Positions 58,936 to 64,000 of a stretch of DNA of 64,000 nucleotides are shown here, piece by piece. Position numbers and translations under genes: made by a program. Origin of the DNA: Flavobacterium branchiarum (GTDB lineage Bacteria; Bacteroidota; Bacteroidia; Flavobacteriales; Flavobacteriaceae). The stretch is taken from assembly GCF_030409845.1 (NCBI RefSeq), contig NZ_JAUFQQ010000003.1, forward strand, positions 1,178,001 through 1,242,000. Reading direction: 5' to 3'. Position 1 is the stretch's first letter, and each line of letters opens with the position of its first letter. The notes under the pieces were generated by a model. It did not search any database, was not told the DNA's origin, and was given only the letters and a program-made list of their open reading frames with translations.

Positions 58936-60915
58936 ATGAAATATATACTAATGTTATTTTTTTTGGGAATAACTGTAACAGCTCAAAATACAAACGTACC
59001 TAACGACACTATAAAAAACTTAGAAGAAGTAAAAGTAAAAAGTGTAGTAAAAAAGAAAATTGAAACTGAAATGAAAATGGCAGTTTCAGTTGATGAATTT
59101 CTATCATCTTCGGATAATATCAGTTTTATAAAACGCGGTGCTTATGCCTGGGAACCACTTTTGAATAATATGAGTACTGAACGTTCTACGGTTACGATTG
59201 ACGGAATGCATATTTTTGGTGCTTGTACTGATAAAATGGACCCGATTACGTCGTATGTGGAAAGTAATAATCTTTCGACAATTGATATAAAATCAGGGCA
59301 GGAGGGAAGTCTTCACGGCGCAACTGTTGCTGGAAGTATTGATTTAAGAAGAAAGAGTACACCGTTTGGTCTTGAAAAAAAATGGAATGGAGCGTATCAA
59401 AGTGGATTTGAGTTTAATAATAAACAGTTTTTTAATCTTGGAAATGTGGCATATTCAGGTGAAAAATTTGTAGCCGAAGGAAGTGTTTCCTATAGAAAAT
59501 CTGATAATTATTACGATGGGAATCAGGATGAAGTAAAACATTCACAATACAAAAAGTTCAATACTTCATTAGGTTTTGCTTATAAAACAACTGATTTATC
59601 ATCAGTAAGATTCGATGCAATTTTTGATATGGCAAAAGATGTCGGTTATCCTGCCCTGCCAATGGATTTATCTCTTTCTCGTGCCTTAATTACCTCAGTT
59701 TCTCATAAACAATTATTTGAAGAAGGCTTGGTAAAAGTAATTGACTCAAAAATTTATTTTAATGCTATAGAGCACTATATGGATGATACAACACGTCCAG
59801 AAAATCTAGTTCATATGGATATGCCAGGTTGGAGTACAACTTATGGTTTGGTTTCAAAAGCCAATTTGAAAAAAAATAGTTACGCCGCTGAAATTCAATT
59901 AAATGCTTATGATAATCTATCAATTGCAGAAATGCGAATGTATCCGCAGGATAGAAGCAAAAGAACGATGTTTGCTTACAGCTGGCCTTGGGTAACAACA
60001 CGTTATGCTGGACTTTCGATGAATAATTCGTGGGATCTTTCAGAAAAAAGTCAAGTGAATTTGGGAGGTTCATTGGGAGTAAATTACAATTACTCCAAAT
60101 ATGTAGAATTCAATTGGATTTTTCATCCAGGAGCTCCACAAGAAAAAACAAGATTTTTACCAAGTTTTCATGCAGGTTACAATTTAGATATTGATGATTT
60201 TAATTTCTCGGTTGGAACGGGTTATGGACATAGAGCGCCTTCTGTTTCGGAAGGTTACGGCTATTATATCTACAATAGTTTTGATCGTTACGATTATATC
60301 GGAAATCCTAATTTGAAAAATGAAATTTCGTATGAAGGAAATGCAAGTGCAGGTTTTAAAAATGAAAGATTAAAGATTCAAGGAAAAATTAATTACTTCT
60401 ATATTGAGAATTATATAATTGGAAGAGTTTTAAGCATGGGAAGCCCTATGAATTATCAATCGGTTGGAGTAAAAGGATATACATCATTGGATTTCGCAAC
60501 CCTTTTAAATATGTCAATTAATGCTGATTACGATATCTTAGAACATCTACATTGGAAAGGAACGCTTACTTATGCACGTGGAATGGATAATAAAGGAGGA
60601 AATCTACCTTTTATACGTCCGTTGAGTTATCAGACTTCGATACATTTTATGCATAAAAATTTCGGAATTAGAACTTCTATAAATGGTGATTTCGAGCAGA
60701 TCAATTACAGTCCAGAATATGGAGAAGATTTAACATCGGCTTATACAATTTGGAATATATCAGCCGATTATTCTTTTAAAATTAATAAAGTAAAAACCGT
60801 TGTTCAGATTGGAGCAGAAAATTTATTAAATGAATATTATAGCACTTATGCCGATTGGGGAAATATCCCAAGAATGGGACGTAATATTTTTACTTCTTTA
60901 AAATTCAATTTCTAA
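58936..60915 (+). CDS. TonB-dependent outer-membrane receptor, OprC/NosA-like (copper)
   Basis: 659 aa from ATG 58936. The signal peptide ends TVTAQ. The plug (about 25-150) includes VTIDGMHIFGACTDKMDPIT, whose CxxxM spacing equals the copper-binding Cys-Met pair known in OprC. A barrel segment has LVHMDMPGW, close to the HxM ligand pair of OprC though not identical in spacing. It ends in the barrel strand NIFTSLKFNF. It should import copper (or a copper complex) using TonB energy. FixH-like lipoprotein before it and MbnP/MbnH after it agree. Confidence 0.82.
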   Translation: MKYILMLFFLGITVTAQNTNVPNDTIKNLEEVKVKSVVKKKIETEMKMAVSVDEFLSSSDNISFIKRGAYAWEPLLNNMSTERSTVTIDGMHIFGACTDKMDPITSYVESNNLSTIDIKSGQEGSLHGATVAGSIDLRRKSTPFGLEKKWNGAYQSGFEFNNKQFFNLGNVAYSGEKFVAEGSVSYRKSDNYYDGNQDEVKHSQYKKFNTSLGFAYKTTDLSSVRFDAIFDMAKDVGYPALPMDLSLSRALITSVSHKQLFEEGLVKVIDSKIYFNAIEHYMDDTTRPENLVHMDMPGWSTTYGLVSKANLKKNSYAAEIQLNAYDNLSIAEMRMYPQDRSKRTMFAYSWPWVTTRYAGLSMNNSWDLSEKSQVNLGGSLGVNYNYSKYVEFNWIFHPGAPQEKTRFLPSFHAGYNLDIDDFNFSVGTGYGHRAPSVSEGYGYYIYNSFDRYDYIGNPNLKNEISYEGNASAGFKNERLKIQGKINYFYIENYIIGRVLSMGSPMNYQSVGVKGYTSLDFATLLNMSINADYDILEHLHWKGTLTYARGMDNKGGNLPFIRPLSYQTSIHFMHKNFGIRTSINGDFEQINYSPEYGEDLTSAYTIWNISADYSFKINKVKTVVQIGAENLLNEYYSTYADWGNIPRMGRNIFTSLKFNF

Positions 60916-60922
60916 TATAAAA

Positions 60923-61309
60923 ATGAAAAAAGCTTTTAGTATAACGATGACAATGCTGTTCCTGTTGGTTTCTTTCCAGCAGGTATTGATTATTGTGCAC
61001 TTTAAACTGAATCAGGAAAATATAGAAAAGGAATTTTGTATTAACAAAACTAAGCCAGAATTACAGTGTCATGGTAAATGTCATTTAAAAAATGAGTTAG
61101 AAAAATCAAACAACAACGATTTTGAACTTACAAGTATTGGTAAAAAAATCGATATGGTTTTATTATCAAATATCGAATTTGAAGTTCAAGCTGTACTAGT
61201 TGCAAAATCTAGAAAAGTATTGATTTACAAAGAATTTGATTTGATTGAACCTTATATGGAAATTTTTGTACCACCGCCTATTTATTATCTGTTACCTCAG
61301 TTTAATTAA
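60923..61309 (+). CDS. small Cys-rich membrane-anchored protein, paralogue of 57359 gene
   Basis: 128 aa. An N-terminal helix (ITMTMLFLLVSFQQVLIIV) precedes ENIEKEFCINKTKPELQCHG and KCHLKNELEK, again giving C-x10-CxGxC. Both paralogues end in a Pro-rich motif (PPPIYYLLP here, HPPIYF there). It lies 7 bp after the receptor stop, in the same operon. Confidence 0.68.
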   Translation: MKKAFSITMTMLFLLVSFQQVLIIVHFKLNQENIEKEFCINKTKPELQCHGKCHLKNELEKSNNNDFELTSIGKKIDMVLLSNIEFEVQAVLVAKSRKVLIYKEFDLIEPYMEIFVPPPIYYLLPQFN

Positions 61310-61336
61310 TTAATAGAAATACAAAATATAATAAAA

Positions 61337-62203
61337 ATGCAAAATTTAAAAAAATACTTCTTGTTGTCCATAGCCTCTTTGGCATTCGTATCATGTTCAA
61401 GTGATGATAATAATCCAGTTGCAAACAATGTAACATTAGAATTTAATAATACTTTTAAGAATACAACAATTGTTTTAGGAAATGCTACTTCAGCTTCAGC
61501 AACAGCAAATACTTCAGTAACGGGGCAGGCTCATCATTTTTCTGAATTGAAATATGTAATCAGCAATATTCGTCTTGTAAAAGATAACGGAGACGAAGTT
61601 CCATTCAATGTAAATGATTTGGATAAAGGTGCGACAGTTATAGATCAGGCAAAAACTGCCTCGTTAAGCTATGTGCTAAGTAATATACCAGCAGCGACTT
61701 ATAAGCAGATTAAATTTGGTTTAGGAATAAAACCAGAGCAAAACACTTTAGATCAGGTAAGATTTCCTAATTTTTATGCAGCAGCTGGAGCAAACGACAC
61801 TAAAATGATGTGGGAATGGGGAAGTGGTTACCGTTTTACAAAAGTAGAAGGTTTTTATGGAACTGATACTAAGGAAATGTCTATTCATACAGGAAGTACT
61901 GTCGAAGGAACTGCTCCAAACTATACTCAGGGTGTTAATGCTTACAGAGATATTACTTTGAACTTAACTACGAATGCAATTGTAGGAAGTAAAGCGCCGA
62001 AAATTAAAATTAAAGCAGATTTTGATAAATTATTAAGTGGAAAAGTAAATACGATTACACTTTCAACCGGGACAGGAATGGGCGATAATGCGACTCCAAA
62101 TGTTCATACTGCTACTCAAATGGTAAAATTTGTTGACAATTTGGGAGGAAATGGATCTAGTGATATTACTGGAATGTTCTCTATTTCTAGTGTAGAAAAC
62201 TAA
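61337..62203 (+). CDS. MbnP-family copper-binding lipoprotein
   Basis: 288 aa. The lipobox is AFVSC (Cys about 20). The mature protein has VTLEFNNTFKNTTIVLG, HHFSELKYVISNIRLV, MMWEWGSGYRFTKVEGFY and EMSIHTGSTVEGTAP, the pattern of MbnP-like proteins (beta sandwich with conserved Trp and His). In methanotroph MbnP a Trp oxidised to kynurenine helps bind copper. It precedes the MbnH-like gene, its known modifying enzyme. Confidence 0.82.
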   Translation: MQNLKKYFLLSIASLAFVSCSSDDNNPVANNVTLEFNNTFKNTTIVLGNATSASATANTSVTGQAHHFSELKYVISNIRLVKDNGDEVPFNVNDLDKGATVIDQAKTASLSYVLSNIPAATYKQIKFGLGIKPEQNTLDQVRFPNFYAAAGANDTKMMWEWGSGYRFTKVEGFYGTDTKEMSIHTGSTVEGTAPNYTQGVNAYRDITLNLTTNAIVGSKAPKIKIKADFDKLLSGKVNTITLSTGTGMGDNATPNVHTATQMVKFVDNLGGNGSSDITGMFSISSVEN

Positions 62204-62211
62204 ATTCATAT

Positions 62212-62251
62212 AACAGAACCGTTTGATTTTAAAACTTAGACGGTTCTGTTT
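62212..62251 (+). terminator. hairpin between MbnP-like and MbnH-like genes
   Basis: AACAGAACCGT pairs with ACGGTTCTGTT, followed by TT. It likely lowers transcription from the MbnP gene into the MbnH gene rather than stopping it. Confidence 0.65.
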
Positions 62252-62264
62252 TAATTCATTTAAA

Positions 62265-63281
62265 ATGAAAAAAATAGCCAGTTTTATATTGATTTTAATA
62301 GTTATAACTTCCTGTAGCAACGATGATGATGCTTTTGTTTCTTTTGATAATCCTGAAGTTTATCTGAACATTCCTGCTGGATTTCCAGAGTTAAATACTT
62401 TTGTAAACCAAAACAAACCCACTAAATATGGTGTAGAATTGGGTAAAAAGTTTTTTTCAGAAAAAAGGTTTAGTGCAGACAATACGATCTCTTGTTCTAC
62501 TTGTCATGTTCAAGCAAAAGCTTTTACAGATGGTAATCCACAAGCGATTGGTATTAAAGGCAGAGTTGGATTTCGAAATACGCCATCCATTCAAAATTTA
62601 GCTTTTTTAAAGTTTTACAATTGGGATGGAAGTAAGCTCCAGTTAGAGAATCAGGCGTTGGTTCCGATTATCACACATGAAGAAATGGATTCTTCAATTT
62701 TGGAAGTTATAGATAAAATTAAAGGCGATGCGGATTATATAGATTTATTTAAAAAAGCTTTTGGTGATGAAAAAATTACGCCCGAAAGAATTTATCAAAG
62801 TATTGCACAATTTGAATACACGTTAATTTCTGCGAACAGCAAATATGATAAAGTAAAACAGAATAAAGAATCTTTTACAGTAAACGAGTTGAAGGGGTAC
62901 CAAACATTTCAGCAAAAGTGCGCCAGTTGCCATAGTACAGAATTGTTTACCGATCAAAGTTTTAGAAATATTGGCTTTCCATTAAATACAAATACCAACG
63001 AAGCTGGTCGTGGACGAGTTACGGGAATTGCAGCTGATTTTATGAGTTTTCGGGTTCCTACTTTAAGAAACATTGAATTTACTGCACCTTATGGAAGTTT
63101 TGGTCAGTTTTCTACTTTAAGAGCTGTTTTAGATTATTTTGATAATGGCGTTTTAGATGCAGAAAATCTCGATCCAATTTTTAAGAATAACGGTAATAGA
63201 ATTCCACTCAATGAAGAAGAAAAGAGTAATCTTATCTCATTTATGAATACGTTAAGTGATGTTCAATTTTTAGGGAATTAG
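62265..63281 (+). CDS. MbnH-like di-haem cytochrome c peroxidase-family enzyme
   Basis: 338 aa from ATG 62265. The lipobox is VITSC (Cys about 17). Two haem sites are seen: CSTCHVQAKAFTDGN (about 80) and CASCHSTELFTDQSF (about 235). The NTPSIQNLAFLKFYNWDG and FRVPTLRNIEFTAPYGSFGQ loops are typical of the BCCP/MauG family. Next to an MbnP gene it most likely installs the kynurenine in MbnP using peroxide or oxygen, rather than simply reducing peroxide. Confidence 0.85.
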   Translation: MKKIASFILILIVITSCSNDDDAFVSFDNPEVYLNIPAGFPELNTFVNQNKPTKYGVELGKKFFSEKRFSADNTISCSTCHVQAKAFTDGNPQAIGIKGRVGFRNTPSIQNLAFLKFYNWDGSKLQLENQALVPIITHEEMDSSILEVIDKIKGDADYIDLFKKAFGDEKITPERIYQSIAQFEYTLISANSKYDKVKQNKESFTVNELKGYQTFQQKCASCHSTELFTDQSFRNIGFPLNTNTNEAGRGRVTGIAADFMSFRVPTLRNIEFTAPYGSFGQFSTLRAVLDYFDNGVLDAENLDPIFKNNGNRIPLNEEEKSNLISFMNTLSDVQFLGN

Positions 63282-63429
63282 TGGATGCTTTTTTTATTTA
63301 ATTACAACTTGTAACGACTCTTTATCTACTATCTTAAGATTTTGGCGATTACATTTGGAAGTATGCATATATCGTTTATTAACCTGTTTTTACAAAAAAA
63401 GCAGTAATAATTGGTAGTAATAAATTTAG

Positions 63430-63456
63430 ATTTCTATATTTGCAACACTGTTGCGT
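63430..63456 (+). promoter_or_regulatory. promoter with inverted repeat before 63490 gene
   Basis: TATATTTG matches the -7 box. It runs into TTGCAACACTGTTGCG, an imperfect inverted repeat (GCAAC/GTTGC) just downstream, placed to act as a repressor site. A Fur-type metal regulator would be a reasonable guess. Confidence 0.4.
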
Positions 63457-63489
63457 TTAACTATTGAAAATCGCAATATAAAAACTGGA

Positions 63490-63840
63490 ATGAAAATTAA
63501 AAATATAAAGATCATTTTTTTGATGTCTTTAATGATATTGTCTTCAATGTTATTTCAGACACTCCATTCCTATGAACATTTTTTTAAGCAACTTACAGAA
63601 AAACGTTGCGAGCATCATACAAGTTCAAACCAAAAAGAAATAACACACAGTCATTCAGTTGATACAAAATGTACTATTTGTCAATTTTCAGTTAACACTT
63701 TTATCCTAAGTCCTTTTCAGACTTTATTTTTTCAAAAAACTGAATTTGAGATCTTCATTGTATTCGAATATACCAAATCAGTTTCTACATTCTTTATTGG
63801 CAGTCTTTTTGCCCTCAGAGCGCCTCCCGTTCTAGTTTAA
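63490..63840 (+). CDS. small His/Cys membrane protein, possible metal-linked
   Basis: 116 aa from ATG 63490. An N-terminal signal-like helix (IIFLMSLMILSSMLFQTLHS) is followed by a His/Cys-rich part (YEHFFKQLTEKRCEHHTSS, HSHSVDTKCTICQFSVNTF) and a second hydrophobic segment. It resembles small proteins encoded before TonB receptors in flavobacteria and the DUF2946-type metal-linked proteins. Nothing after it to the window end can be called with support. Confidence 0.62.
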   Translation: MKIKNIKIIFLMSLMILSSMLFQTLHSYEHFFKQLTEKRCEHHTSSNQKEITHSHSVDTKCTICQFSVNTFILSPFQTLFFQKTEFEIFIVFEYTKSVSTFFIGSLFALRAPPVLV

Positions 63841-64000
63841 TTACATTTTTTTATTTTGATTTAAGATAAAACGGTTTGCTATTCTAAAAAATAAGCAGAT
63901 TAATTTCTATTTGATCTTTTGTTTGATTTTACATCTGCAAAAGCTTGAAACGGACTTCTTTATTTTCAATCTCAAAATAATTCGGACCTACTATGTTGCT
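63841..64000. other. window end, no supported gene
   Basis: AT-rich sequence with no family-like frame in 160 bases. A receptor gene may begin beyond the edge, but this cannot be shown. Confidence 0.4.

Overview
The window is an AT-rich chromosome segment of a Bacteroidetes bacterium, most likely Flavobacterium or a close relative. The evidence is promoter -7 boxes of the TAnnTTTG type, few Shine-Dalgarno sites, SusC/OprC-style outer-membrane receptors, DUF4202 and DUF2130 genes, and flavobacterial intergenic repeats. Bases 1-18126 and 53959-64000 are host DNA. Bases 18127-53958 (about 35.8 kb) are a Mu-like transposable prophage.

Host left arm: the start of an outer-membrane porin (alginate-export type), a NarL-type response regulator, a DUF4202 protein, a META-domain lipoprotein, a DUF2130 coiled-coil protein, a small redox operon (aldo/keto reductase, MdaB-like quinone reductase, ABM monooxygenase) opposite an AraC regulator, an NlpC/P60 peptidase, a thiolase, four tRNA genes (Ser-GCT, Pro-TGG, two Arg-TCT), an XRE regulator, a YjbR protein, a Crp-type regulator with a reductase, an iron alcohol dehydrogenase with an AraC regulator, and a TetR gene with three palindromic operators.

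Prophage: it interrupts a short-chain dehydrogenase gene next to that tetR. TTATAAT occurs at both junctions and the two gene halves rejoin in frame. From the right end leftward come a LexA/CI-type repressor (+), operators, a small HTH protein, a MuA-like DDE transposase, a MuB-like ATPase and a second P-loop ATPase, many small early genes, a complete diversity-generating retroelement (two variable-protein genes, template repeat, reverse transcriptase, small associated gene) and a few exported or membrane proteins. The terminase-portal-MuF-G head genes run rightward (34987-41649). Protease/scaffold, capsid, lysis, tail, baseplate and fibre genes run leftward (34842-19061). A thymidylate-synthase-like gene sits at the extreme left end, where Mu keeps its DNA-modification gene.

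The prophage holds several unusual signals: template-to-variable repeat differences that fall only at template adenines; a textbook -1 frameshift signal that would fuse portal to a MuF protein with an HExxH C-terminal domain; a second frameshift in the tail chaperone; a frameshifted ThyA homologue with the Asp typical of dCMP hydroxymethylases; and a 44-nt tRNA-like minihelix.

Host right arm: the second half of the interrupted SDR, an intact SDR and a zinc-type quinone reductase (probably the rest of the TetR operon), an N-terminally truncated AraC gene, and a copper-linked locus. That locus holds an OprC/NosA-like TonB receptor, a FixH/YtkA-type lipoprotein, MbnP-like and MbnH-like (di-haem) proteins and three small Cys/His proteins.

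All assignments come from reading the sequence and remembered family features; no database search was run.
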